From positions 1-64,000 of the forward strand of contig CAYZWT010000009.1 in NCBI GenBank assembly GCA_964482225.1: a stretch of DNA of 64,000 nt. Direction: 5' to 3'. Positions within the stretch are counted from its first letter, which is position 1. Each line of letters opens with the position of its first letter. Origin of the DNA: UBA1429 sp964482225. Its GTDB lineage: Bacteria; Chloroflexota; Anaerolineae; UBA1429. Shown here piece by piece: positions 51,642 through 59,616 of the stretch. Position numbers and translations under genes: made by a program. Below the pieces are notes generated by a model. The model was not told the DNA's origin and did no database searches. It saw only the letters and a program-made list of their open reading frames with translations.

Positions 51642-52925
51642 GTGTATCTAGCGCCGCGAGGCACCATTGACATCCTGCCAGAGGATCAGCCCTACTGGCT
51701 CCATCTCTACGACCAGATCCGTCGTGTGGTCGCCCTGTACGACTATCAGCGCATTGACGTGCCCGCCTTTGAGGAGACGGCGCTGTATGTGCGCGGGGTG
51801 GGCGAGGGCACCGACATCGTGGACAAAGAGATGTACAATTTCACCGACAAGGGCGGGCGCGAGATTGCCCTGCGTCCCGAGTTCACCGCTGGCATCGTGC
51901 GCGCCTATCTCGAACACGGGATGCGTACCCTGCCCCAGCCGGTCAAGCTCTATAGCACCGGGCCGATCTTTCGCTACGAGCGCGTCCAGGCGGGGCGCTA
52001 TCGCCAGCACACCCAGTTCGATATCGAAGTGCTTGGCTCGCTGGATCCCGCCGTGGATCTGGATGTCATGTCCGTCGCCTGGCAGCTCTATTCCGAGCTG
52101 GGCTTTCGCGGGTTGGCCTTCCAGCTCAACAGCACCGGCTGCCCGGCCTGCCGCCCGGCCTATATCCGCGAGTTGGTGGCCTATTACGAGCCGCGTCGCG
52201 GGCAGGTGTGCGAGGACTGTCGCCGCCGCCTGGAGCGCAACCCCCTGCGGGTGCTGGACTGCAAAGTCCCGACCTGCCAGCCCATCATCGCCGGGGCGCC
52301 GCACATCACCGATCACCTCTGCCCCGAATGCGCCGCCCACTTTGAGGCGCTGCGCGGCTATCTGGACGCCCTGGAGCGCCCCTACACCCTCAACCATCGC
52401 CTGGTGCGCGGCCTGGATTACTACACCAAGACGGTCTTTGAAGTCTGGGCCCAGGGGATCGGGGCGCAGAACGCCATCTGCGGCGGCGGGCGCTATGACG
52501 GGCTGGCCCAGGAACTGGGCGGCCCGCCCACCCCCGGCATCGGCTTTGGCTCTGGCATGGAGCGCATCGTGCTGCTGATGAAAGAGGAGGGCATCGCCGT
52601 GCCTGGCGCGCCCGCGCCCCAGGTGGTGCTGGTCTATCACGGCCAAGAGGCCAAGACCCGCTGCGTGCAACTGATCACCGACCTGCGGGCACAGGGGGTG
52701 CGCGCCGCGCTGGGGTTCGACGACCGCAGTTTCCGCGCCCAGTTGCGCAACGCCAACCGGCTGGGCGCCGCCTATGCCCTGATCCTGGGCGAGGACGAAC
52801 TGGCGACGGGCCAGGTGGTGTTGCAGAACATGTTGGACGAGGCCCCCAAAGAGATGGTGGCCCAATCCGATGTGGCGCGGCTGCTGGCCCAGCGCCTCGA
52901 TGTGGGAGCGCCATGCAGACCATAG
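51642..52925 (+). CDS. hisS: Histidyl-tRNA synthetase
   Basis: 427 residues from GTG, class II. Motif 1 is PEFTAGIVRAYLEHG, motif 2 GPIFRYERVQAGRYRQHTQF, the histidine-specific loops are LVRGLDYYTKTVFE and GGGRYDGLAQELGG, and motif 3 is GIGFGSGMERIVLL. The Cys-rich insertion (CPACRPAY, CEDCRRR, CKVPTC, CPEC) is normal for bacterial HisRS. The anticodon-binding domain follows. GTG 51642 has AGGAGGAGG before it; upstream in-frame ATG 51600 lies inside the -10 box and is rejected. The last codons overlap nadK by 13 bp. Confidence 0.96.
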   Translation: MYLAPRGTIDILPEDQPYWLHLYDQIRRVVALYDYQRIDVPAFEETALYVRGVGEGTDIVDKEMYNFTDKGGREIALRPEFTAGIVRAYLEHGMRTLPQPVKLYSTGPIFRYERVQAGRYRQHTQFDIEVLGSLDPAVDLDVMSVAWQLYSELGFRGLAFQLNSTGCPACRPAYIRELVAYYEPRRGQVCEDCRRRLERNPLRVLDCKVPTCQPIIAGAPHITDHLCPECAAHFEALRGYLDALERPYTLNHRLVRGLDYYTKTVFEVWAQGIGAQNAICGGGRYDGLAQELGGPPTPGIGFGSGMERIVLLMKEEGIAVPGAPAPQVVLVYHGQEAKTRCVQLITDLRAQGVRAALGFDDRSFRAQLRNANRLGAAYALILGEDELATGQVVLQNMLDEAPKEMVAQSDVARLLAQRLDVGAPCRP

Positions 52926-53749
52926 GGCTGCTGTACCATTCGGGCCGCCCGGATTGCGTGGATCTGGCCCACCAGATTGAGGTCGTGCTGCGGGAGCGGC
53001 GTTTGCAGGTCTGGCGCGGGGCGGCCAACGACGAGGAGGCGCTGCGCCAGGCCGCGCCCGACCTGGATCTGCTGATCACCCTGGGCGGCGATGGCACCAT
53101 CGTGCGGGCCATCCGCATGGTGGCCGAGGAGCGCGTCCCCATCCTGGGGGTCAACCTGGGGCGGCTGGGTTTCCTGGCCGAGGTCGAGCCCGCCGAGATG
53201 GATCAGGTGCTGCCGGCCCTGCTGGATGGCCGCTATTTCGTCGAGGAGCGCATGATGCTGCGCTCCGACCTCTACCGCGAGGATGCCCTGATCCTGAGCG
53301 CCGAGGCGATCAACGACGTGGTGATGGCCCGGGGGCGCGTCTCGCGCACGGTGCGCATCTCGGTGGATGTGGATGGCCACCATGTCTTTTCGCCCACCTG
53401 CGATGGTATGATCGTGGCCACCCCCACCGGCAGCACGGCCTACTGCCTGGCGGCGGGCGGCCCCATCGTGGCCCCCGATCTGCGCAGCCTGACCATGGTG
53501 CCCATCGCGGCCCATCTGGGCATTGCCCACGCCCTGGTGATCCCGGCGCACCGGCGGCTGGACCTGACCCTGCTCAAGGGGGCCGACGCCATGATCACGG
53601 TGGATGGCCAACTGGATCTGCCCCTGCTGCCGGGCGACCGCCTGTCCAGCTCGGCCAGCGAGAATGTGGCCCGCTTTGTGCGCATGTCCGAGAACGGCTA
53701 TTTCTACGAGACGGTGCTGCGGCGGCTGGGCTGGGCGGATCGGCCCTGA
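52913..53749 (+). CDS. nadK: NAD kinase
   Basis: 278 residues. Catalyses NAD + ATP to NADP + ADP. ITLGGDGTIVRAIR is the diphosphate-binding motif, GVNLGRLGFLAEVEP follows, DVVMARG stands for the usual NE/D motif (here INDVV), GMIVATPTGSTAYCLAAGGPIV is the nucleotide-site glycine-rich block, and the C-terminal TVDGQLDLPLLPGD is typical. Overlap of 13 bp with hisS indicates a coupled operon. The C terminus MSENGYFYETVLRRLGWAD is as in other family members. Confidence 0.95.
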   Translation: MQTIGLLYHSGRPDCVDLAHQIEVVLRERRLQVWRGAANDEEALRQAAPDLDLLITLGGDGTIVRAIRMVAEERVPILGVNLGRLGFLAEVEPAEMDQVLPALLDGRYFVEERMMLRSDLYREDALILSAEAINDVVMARGRVSRTVRISVDVDGHHVFSPTCDGMIVATPTGSTAYCLAAGGPIVAPDLRSLTMVPIAAHLGIAHALVIPAHRRLDLTLLKGADAMITVDGQLDLPLLPGDRLSSSASENVARFVRMSENGYFYETVLRRLGWADRP

Positions 53750-53762
53750 GGCGTCGCAGACG

Positions 53763-55769
53763 ATGGTGGGCGCTGCTCTGCGCCGCGCGGCTCTCTTGGT
53801 CCTTTGTGGTCTGCTGACGGCCTGCCGCGCTGCGCCCGTCCCCACCCCCACCCCTGTGGCCCAGATCGAGACCCCCTGCCTGGCCGAGCTGGCGCTGGAT
53901 GCCACCCCTGCCGGGGCAGAGGTCTTGATTGACGCCGAGCCCGCCGGGCAGACCCCTCTGCGCCTGGCCTTGCCGCCGGGGGTATACCAGCTCACGCTAC
54001 GCCGCGAGGGCTATGCCGACTATCGCGCCGAGGTAGAGTTGCGCTGCGGCGAGAGCCGCGCCCTGGCCCCTGCGTTGCTGGACGTGACGCCCCCCAGCAT
54101 CTCTCTGGATGAGCTGCCCGCCCGGGTGGCGCCCGACGAGGGCCTCAAGGTCGCGGCGCAGGCGGCCGATAACGAGGCCGTGGTCTGGATGGCGCTGTAC
54201 ATCAACGAGGCGCTGGCGCATAGCGTGGAGGAGCCCACGCTGCGCCACAATGTGGATACCCGCGCACTGGGCCTGGGCGCCCATCAGGGGCGCATCGTGG
54301 CGCGAGATGCGGCGGGGAACGAGGCGACGCGCGCGGTCTCCTTCGAGATCGTTGCGCCCGCAACGGCCACGCCCACGCAAGCGGCCACCCCCAGCCCTGC
54401 GCCATCGCCAACGCCCTCGCCAACCGCCCAGCCGACGGCCACGCCCACGCCGACGGTCTCGCCCACACCCATACCCACCGCCACGCCCCGGCCCACGGTG
54501 GCCGTCTCCCAGGGGCGGATCACCCTGTTGGTGTATGACTATGAGCGCGCCCTGTACACCGATCCCGATGGCGCAGGGCACCCTTACCCTCTGCTCGATC
54601 ACGACCGGGTGGGGCCGCCCGTCAGCCGCAGCTATGCCAGCATCACGCTGCGCAACGAATATCTGGAGGTCGTGATCCTGCCCGAGCTGGGCGGGCGTAT
54701 CTACCAGATGCGCTACCTGCCCACGGGCCAGCCCCTGCTCTACAACAGCCGCGTGGCCAAGCCGACCCGCTGGGGACCCGAGGACCAGGGCTGGTGGCTG
54801 GCCCTGGGCGGCATCGAGTTCGCCCTGCCGGTGGATGAGCATGGCTACCTGACGGCCCAGCCCTGGGAGGCCAGCATCTCGCGCGGGGCGGATGGCAGCG
54901 CCACGGTGACGCTGCAGATCCTGGAGCAGACGCGCCAGCTCGATACCCGCATCGAGATCACCCTGCGGCCCCGCGAGGCGGCCATCCACCTGCGTACCAC
55001 CCTGCGTAACCAGAGCGGCGAGCCGCAAGCGTTCCAGTATTGGGTGAATGCCATGCTCTCGCCCGGGCGGCACGGCGCCGGGCCAGAGCTGCGCCTGACG
55101 CTGCCCACCGATGCGGTCTTGGTGCACAGCAGCGGCGATGGCGCGCTGCCGCCGGAGGGCAGCGTCATGCCCTGGCCCCTGGCCGCCGGGCGCGATCTGA
55201 GCCGCTACGGGAACTGGCAGAACTGGCTGGGGGTCTTTGCGCCCCGACTGGCGGCGCCCTTTGCCGCCGCCTATGACGAATCTACCCAGATCGGGCTGGT
55301 GCACGCCTTTCCGGCTGCCATGCGGGGTGTCAAACTCTTTGGCTTTGGCCGCGATTTCGACCACAGCGCCTATGCCGATGATGGCGCCCAGTACGTCGAG
55401 CTGTGGGGCGGGCTGACGCCTACGTTTTGGGACACCACCACCCTGGGAGCGGGGGAGAGCCTGCGCTGGGAGGATACCTGGTATGTGGTGGCCCAGAGCG
55501 GCGGCGTGGATTTCGCCAATGCCGATGCTTCGTTGTATGCTAGGCGCGAAGGCGGGCGCCTGCACCTGGCGGTGGCCTCGCCCGGCGAGCGCCGCTGGCG
55601 GCTCACGGTCTCTCAGGGGGGACACATCCTGTGGGAGCAAGGGTTCGTCGTGCGCCCCGACGCGCCCTGGCGCGTATCCCTGGATGTGGGGAACACGGGC
55701 CAGCAGGTAGACGTCCATATCCAAGCAAACGACGGTTCCACCGTGTTGCGGCATCAGGTCATGCCCTAG
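53763..55769 (+). CDS. Lipoprotein: PEGA domain, Ig-like domain, Pro/Thr linker and DUF5107 domain
   Basis: 668 residues. The signal peptide ends in the lipobox GLLTAC (Cys near 21). Then come a PEGA domain (about 37-95, LDATPAGAEVLIDAEPAGQTPLRL), a cadherin/Ig-like module (about 100-195), a flexible Ala/Thr/Pro linker of about 45 residues repeating A-T-P-T patterns, and a DUF5107 domain (about 255-660) with ITLRNEYLEVVILPELGGRIYQMRYLPTG, a fold related to galactose-mutarotase-like sugar-binding proteins. An extracellular carbohydrate-binding or -modifying role is inferred. It begins 13 nt after nadK, with no clear ribosome-binding site; next gene 30 nt on. Confidence 0.8.
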   Translation: MVGAALRRAALLVLCGLLTACRAAPVPTPTPVAQIETPCLAELALDATPAGAEVLIDAEPAGQTPLRLALPPGVYQLTLRREGYADYRAEVELRCGESRALAPALLDVTPPSISLDELPARVAPDEGLKVAAQAADNEAVVWMALYINEALAHSVEEPTLRHNVDTRALGLGAHQGRIVARDAAGNEATRAVSFEIVAPATATPTQAATPSPAPSPTPSPTAQPTATPTPTVSPTPIPTATPRPTVAVSQGRITLLVYDYERALYTDPDGAGHPYPLLDHDRVGPPVSRSYASITLRNEYLEVVILPELGGRIYQMRYLPTGQPLLYNSRVAKPTRWGPEDQGWWLALGGIEFALPVDEHGYLTAQPWEASISRGADGSATVTLQILEQTRQLDTRIEITLRPREAAIHLRTTLRNQSGEPQAFQYWVNAMLSPGRHGAGPELRLTLPTDAVLVHSSGDGALPPEGSVMPWPLAAGRDLSRYGNWQNWLGVFAPRLAAPFAAAYDESTQIGLVHAFPAAMRGVKLFGFGRDFDHSAYADDGAQYVELWGGLTPTFWDTTTLGAGESLRWEDTWYVVAQSGGVDFANADASLYARREGGRLHLAVASPGERRWRLTVSQGGHILWEQGFVVRPDAPWRVSLDVGNTGQQVDVHIQANDGSTVLRHQVMP

Positions 55770-55799
55770 CGCGGCGCCGTGCGAGAACAAGGAGTTGGC

Positions 55800-57197
55800 A
55801 TGAACTGTCCCCGTTGTGGCAACCCGATCGAGGGCCGGGCCCTGTTCTGCCCGCAATGCGGGCGCAAGCTGGATCAAGAGGCCCCGGCGCCGCAGCCCTG
55901 GCTCGCCGATGCCGAGCCGGAGAACGGCGCGACGGCGGATTCCGCCGTCCCGGCTTCCGAGCCGCAGATGGACCGCGCCCGAGGTTGCCGCTCTACCCTG
56001 ACCATCGTGGGCATTGCCCTGCTGGTGGTGCTGGTGGTGGGCGGCCTGGCGGCGGCGGCGATCCTGCAGGGGATGCGCGACCGCAGCGGCACCCAGGTAG
56101 AATTGGCGCAGGAGCACTATCAGCGCGGCGAGGCCCATCTGGCCGAGGGGAACTATGAGCTGGCCATCGCCGAGTTCGAGCAGGCCCTGCGGCTGGACCC
56201 GGCGCTGGTGGAGGCGGCGGATCGGCTGGCCGAGGCCGAGACGCTGTTGGCCGCCCGGCCCACGCCCACTTCGATCCTGCAAGGGGCCGTCGAGCAAAGC
56301 CATTGGGATGCCCTTCAGGCAGTCCTGATGCAGCAGGATTGGGCCCAGGTGGTGCAGCGCGCCGAGCAGATCACGACGCTGGATTCCACCTATCGCCGCC
56401 AGGAGCTGGATGACATCCTCCACGATGCCTATTACCAGCTTGGCCTGCAATCGGTGCAGGAGAACCGCATGCAAGAGGCCGTGGGCTATTTCGACCGCGC
56501 CCTGGCGTTGCGCCCCGGCAGCGCCCAGGCCTCGCTGGCCCAGAGCACGGCCAAGCTCTATATGGATGGCGTGCGCTATGCCGGGACCGACTGGGCGGCG
56601 GCCGTGGACCGCCTCTCGATGCTATATACCCTGGATCCCGCATACCGCGATGTGCAGGCGCGCCTGCACGTTGCATACCTGGCCTATGGCCAGCAGCTCG
56701 CCGCCCGGGAGGATTGGTGTCTGGCGGCGCTCCAGTATCGCCGCGCCAACGAGCTAACCCCCGCCGACGCCACCGCCGCCCTGGCCCAAGAGGCCGCCGA
56801 CCGCTGCGGCGCGCCCCCAACGGCGGGCGACCCGACCGTCCCCACGGGCGACGATCCCGGCGCGACCCCGGGCGCCACCACGGGCACACCCGGCGCCCCT
56901 GCGGGCACCTTTGTGGGGCGCGTGGATAGGACCGAGCACGTGGCCGCCTCCGGAATCTATGTGCGCGGCCAAGTGCTGGATCGCGAGGGCGAGGGGGTGC
57001 CCAATGTGCGCGTCAAGATCCAGGCCTGGGATTGGTTCGCCTATGCCACCAGCGATGGCAGCGGCCAGTTCTCCTTTGACGGGCTGGGCAACCCGGTTAC
57101 CTACACCCTCAGCCTGGCCGATCTGCCCTCCGAGCCGGTGGACGCGCCCACCGAGTTCACCCTGCTTACCTGGGTGATCTTTGAGGAGGCGCGCTAG
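55800..57197 (+). CDS. Zinc-ribbon membrane protein with TPR repeats and C-terminal Ig-like domain
   Basis: 465 residues. An N-terminal zinc ribbon (CPRCGNPIEGRALFCPQCG, residues 3-21), a low-complexity acidic stretch, one membrane helix (about 68-92), several TPR units outside the membrane (AQEHYQRGEAHLAEGNYELAIAEFEQALRLDP and two more), a Thr/Pro/Gly linker (about 340-375), and a SdrD B-like/transthyretin-like fold (YVRGQVLDREGEGVPNVRVKIQAW). Such proteins act as envelope scaffolds; no specific partner is known. AAGGAGTTGGC precedes the ATG. Same strand and close to the lipoprotein, so probably one operon. Confidence 0.78.
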   Translation: MNCPRCGNPIEGRALFCPQCGRKLDQEAPAPQPWLADAEPENGATADSAVPASEPQMDRARGCRSTLTIVGIALLVVLVVGGLAAAAILQGMRDRSGTQVELAQEHYQRGEAHLAEGNYELAIAEFEQALRLDPALVEAADRLAEAETLLAARPTPTSILQGAVEQSHWDALQAVLMQQDWAQVVQRAEQITTLDSTYRRQELDDILHDAYYQLGLQSVQENRMQEAVGYFDRALALRPGSAQASLAQSTAKLYMDGVRYAGTDWAAAVDRLSMLYTLDPAYRDVQARLHVAYLAYGQQLAAREDWCLAALQYRRANELTPADATAALAQEAADRCGAPPTAGDPTVPTGDDPGATPGATTGTPGAPAGTFVGRVDRTEHVAASGIYVRGQVLDREGEGVPNVRVKIQAWDWFAYATSDGSGQFSFDGLGNPVTYTLSLADLPSEPVDAPTEFTLLTWVIFEEAR

Positions 57198-57226
57198 CGC
57201 AGCCTGTCGCGGGAAAGGCGATGCCC

Positions 57227-57877
57227 ATGAAGACCCTGGAGACCATCGTTGAGGCGATCCGTGAGGAATGGACCCAGCAGGATCAGGTGCGCGACCTGAC
57301 GTTGCAGCGCTCGCGGCTGCTGATCCGCCACTGCGCCAACTCGATCCGCGCCACCCATCGCCGCGAGTACGACGAGGCCCGCGCCCTGCTGCACGAGGCC
57401 GCCCAGGCCGCCGAGATCATGCAGGCAGAGGCCGCGCCCTTTGGCGATATCGCCTCGGCGGGCTATCTGTTGGACGCCCTCAAAGAGTACGCCGAGGCCG
57501 CCCTGGTGTTGGCGTTCGTCACCGAGGGCGAGCTGCCCGATCCGGCCAGCCTGGGGATGCCCAACGCCCCGTATCTCAACGGGCTGGGCGAGGCCGCCGG
57601 CGAGCTGCGCCGCTATGCCCTGGACGCCATGCGCCGCGACGACCTGGAGCAGGCCGAGCGTATGCTAGAGAGCATGGACGAGATCTATATCCACCTGGTG
57701 ACCATGGATTTCCCCGACACCCTGACCCGGGGGCTGCGCCGCACCACCGACATGGTGCGCGGGGTGACCGAGCGCACCCGGGGCGACCTGACCACGGCCG
57801 TGGGCGCATGTAAGCTCCAGGATGCCCTGCGCTCCTTCGAGGCGCGGTTGGAGCGTCGCGCCTCTGACGATGCCTGA
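57227..57877 (+). CDS. Translin-family nucleic-acid-binding protein
   Basis: 216 residues, all-alpha, no membrane segment. LETIVEAIREEWTQQDQVRDLTLQRSRLLIRHCANSIRATHR is the translin N-terminal helical pair, followed by EYAEAALVLAFVTEGELPDP and YLNGLGEAAGELRRYALDAMR, and a C-terminal helix set with DMVRGVTERTRGDLTTAV. Translin binds RNA or ssDNA as an octamer; in eukaryotes it pairs with TRAX to form the C3PO RNase. Prokaryotic members are scattered and uncharacterised. The catalytic Glu residues of TRAX are not confidently identifiable. ATG 57227 fits AAAGG spacing. It overlaps the next gene by 8 bp. Confidence 0.8.
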   Translation: MKTLETIVEAIREEWTQQDQVRDLTLQRSRLLIRHCANSIRATHRREYDEARALLHEAAQAAEIMQAEAAPFGDIASAGYLLDALKEYAEAALVLAFVTEGELPDPASLGMPNAPYLNGLGEAAGELRRYALDAMRRDDLEQAERMLESMDEIYIHLVTMDFPDTLTRGLRRTTDMVRGVTERTRGDLTTAVGACKLQDALRSFEARLERRASDDA

Positions 57878-58136
57878 GGGCCGCAGGGGCGGGCCGCGCC
57901 CCCTGCGGGCCAGCGATGTGGGGCGCTATGGCTACTGCGCCCGCGCCTGGTGGCTGGAGCGGGTGGGCGGCGCCACGCCCACCAACCGGGCGGCCCAGCG
58001 ACGCGGCGAGCGCCGCCACCAGGCCCACGGTCGCCTGGTGAGCGCCGCGCAACGCCAGGGCCGCGCCGTGCACGTCCTCCTCTGGCTGGCCGCCGGCCTG
58101 GCCCTGGCGCTGGCCATCTCCCTGTTGTGGCCCTGA
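57870..58136 (+). CDS. N-terminal half of a Cas4-like Fe-S nuclease, membrane anchored
   Basis: 88 residues. RPLRASDVGRYGYCARAWWLERVGG is the start of Cas4/PD-(D/E)XK proteins: in Cas4 the Cys of this segment is the first ligand of the iron-sulfur cluster and the helix leads into the nuclease core. Here the chain instead runs through AQRRGERRHQAHGRLVSAAQR to a C-terminal membrane helix (VLLWLAAGLALALAISLLWP) and stops. The next gene, 4 nt on, begins with a membrane helix and supplies the rest of the enzyme. Overlaps the translin gene by 8 bp. No cas genes or CRISPR array are near. Confidence 0.7.
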   Translation: MPEGRRGGPRPLRASDVGRYGYCARAWWLERVGGATPTNRAAQRRGERRHQAHGRLVSAAQRQGRAVHVLLWLAAGLALALAISLLWP

Positions 58137-58140
58137 CGCC

Positions 58141-58677
58141 ATGAGCCATCCCCAGACCCTGTTGCTCCTCGGCTTGCTGGCAACCCTGCTCCTGGCCCTG
58201 TGGGCCTGGCGGCGGGCCGGGCGCCTGAGGGGGCGGGCGGGCCTGCCCGATGCGCCGGTGGTCTACAGCGACACGGGCCGCCGGGAGCGGGGCGCGCTCC
58301 TGCGCTCGGCGCGCCACGGCCTGTACGGGCGCCCCGACTATATCCTGTACCGGGAGGGTTCGCAGATCCCGGTGGAGCTCAAATCCGCGCGGGCCGTCTC
58401 GCGCCCCTACCACAACGATGTGCTGCAACTGGCCGCCTATTGCCTGCTGGTGAGCGAGGCCCAGGGACGGCGCGTCCCCTATGGCCTCTTGCGCTATGGC
58501 GAGGCCACCTTTTCCGTCCCCTACACCCCCGAGCTAGAGGAGGGGTTGCTGGAGACGCTGGCCGCCATGCGCGCCGCGGTGGGTGCGCGCTCCGCCCCCG
58601 ACCGCTCCCACAACGTCCCCGCCCGCTGCCGCCGCTGTGGCCTGCGGTCGCGCTGCGGCCAGGGGCTGGGGGAGTGA
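58141..58677 (+). CDS. C-terminal half of a Cas4-like PD-(D/E)XK nuclease, membrane anchored
   Basis: 178 residues. An N-terminal membrane helix (about 5-24) precedes the nuclease core: RPDYILYREGSQIPVELKSAR contains the D...(E/D)xK active-site triad, YHNDVLQLAAYCLLV is the QxxxY motif helix of Cas4/RecB nucleases, and the C terminus has CRRCGLRSRC, giving three more cysteines of the iron-sulfur site (C-x2-C-x5-C). Together with the preceding gene all four Cys ligands are present. The two parts could form a hairpin of membrane helices with both cytosolic halves meeting. The last 48 bases are duplicated downstream in the 124-bp tandem repeat. Confidence 0.75.
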   Translation: MSHPQTLLLLGLLATLLLALWAWRRAGRLRGRAGLPDAPVVYSDTGRRERGALLRSARHGLYGRPDYILYREGSQIPVELKSARAVSRPYHNDVLQLAAYCLLVSEAQGRRVPYGLLRYGEATFSVPYTPELEEGLLETLAAMRAAVGARSAPDRSHNVPARCRRCGLRSRCGQGLGE

Positions 58678-59015
58678 GGAGGGCAATACAGGAGGGCGGG
58701 CGTCTCGCCCGCCCCGCGGACGGGACGTCCGCGCTCCGTAGCCTCACCGCAGCCGCCGCTGCGGCCTGCGGTCGCGCTGCGGCCAGGCGCTGGGGGAGTG
58801 AGGAGGGCAATACAGGAGGGCGGGCGTCTCGCCCGCCCCGCGGACGGGACGTCCGCGCTCCGTAGCCTCACCGCAGCCGCCGCTGCGGCCTGCGGTCGCG
58901 CTGCGGCCAGGCGCTGGGGGAGTGAGGAGGGCAATACAGGAGGGCGGGCGTCTCGCCCGCCCCGCGGACGGGACGTCCGCGCTCCGTAGCCTCACCGCAG
59001 CCGCCGCTGTGGCCT
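58630..59015 (+). repeat. 124-bp tandem repeat, about three units, carrying the dispersed-repeat core
   Basis: Units recur at 124-bp spacing (GGGCAATACAGG at 58681, 58805 and 58929). Each unit includes the 3' end of the Cas4-like gene (CTGCGGCCAGGCGCTGGGGG), the GGAGGGCGGGCGTCTCGCCCGCC core, a CGCGGACGGGACGTCCGCG palindrome and GTAGCCTCACCGCAGCC. Units 2 and 3 are nearly identical and differ from unit 1 by a few bases in the part that is coding in unit 1. The following 59016-59218 shows no gene. Confidence 0.9.
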
Positions 59016-59218
59016 GCAGCGCCGCCCCGTTAGTTGTCCCCCTCTCACCGTGGATACTTGATAGAGGCTCCCCGTCGCTATAGCCCAATGCCGGAGGACC
59101 GCATGCTCCCCACCACATCCCAGCGCCCGGATCGCCGCGAGAACGCCACCCTTGCCGCCCTCCGAGCGCAAAATGCGAGCACGTTTTTGCCAAACGAACC
59201 CATTTTGGGGATATCTTC

Positions 59219-59240
59219 TGGGATATCGCCAGATATCCCA
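59219..59240. repeat. Inverted repeat upstream of the toxin-antitoxin promoter
   Basis: TGGGATATC-GCCA-GATATCCCA, perfect 9-bp arms, 11 bp before the -35 box. May be an extra regulator-binding site. Confidence 0.55.
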
Positions 59241-59250
59241 GACCTCGTCC

Positions 59251-59279
59251 TTGATCAATCCTCGTGCCTGTGCTATCCT
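59251..59279 (+). promoter_or_regulatory. Promoter of the Phd/PIN toxin-antitoxin operon
   Basis: TTGATC (59251-59256), 17-bp spacer, TATCCT (59274-59279). Confidence 0.65.
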
Positions 59280-59284
59280 ATACA

Positions 59285-59300
59285 TACAGTACGTTCTGTA
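59285..59300. promoter_or_regulatory. Antitoxin operator
   Basis: Inverted repeat TACAG-N6-CTGTA directly after the -10 box, over the predicted transcription start. The usual site for autorepression by Phd/YefM-type antitoxins. Confidence 0.6.
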
Positions 59301-59328
59301 CAGAATGGGCATCTTTTGAGGGGGTACG

Positions 59329-59616
59329 ATGGACAAGCAGGTGGGCGTGACAGAGATCCGCAAGCAGTTCGCCACCATCCTGAACGAGGTCGAGTATCGC
59401 GGCGACAACTATGTCATCCTGCGGCACGGCGAGCCGGTGGCCGCCCTGGTGCCCATGCGCGTCTATCGCCAGTGGCAACAGGAGCGCCAGGAGCTGTTCG
59501 ATCTGCTGCGCCAGGCGCAGGAGCGCAACCGCGACGCCGACCCCGACCAGGTGCTGGAGGATGCCTTGCAGGCCCAACGCGCCGTGCGCCAGGCTGAGGC
59601 GGGCCGCGCGCCATGA
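59329..59616 (+). CDS. Phd/YefM-family antitoxin
   Basis: 95 residues. GVTEIRKQFATILNEVEYRGDNYVILRHGEPVAALVPMRVYRQW is the Phd/YefM DNA-binding fold (VxExR..F..L, then the HG-x-PVAALV strand). A charged helical tail (residues 55-95) would wrap the toxin. It represses its own operon through the palindrome at 59285. GAGGGGGTACG precedes the ATG. The stop overlaps the toxin start by 4 bp (ATGA). Confidence 0.88.
   Translation: MDKQVGVTEIRKQFATILNEVEYRGDNYVILRHGEPVAALVPMRVYRQWQQERQELFDLLRQAQERNRDADPDQVLEDALQAQRAVRQAEAGRAP

Noticed and set aside
53997..56474. 825-codon open frame antisense to the lipoprotein and zinc-ribbon genes
   Set aside because: Spans two real genes and their junction on the other strand; composition is that of a shadow frame.
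57870..58677. Cas4 as part of a CRISPR system
   Set aside because: No other cas gene or array is present and both proteins carry membrane helices that Cas4 lacks.
58630..59015. Possible CRISPR array
   Set aside because: The repeating unit is 124 bp, nearly identical throughout, and has no unique spacers; it is a tandem duplication.
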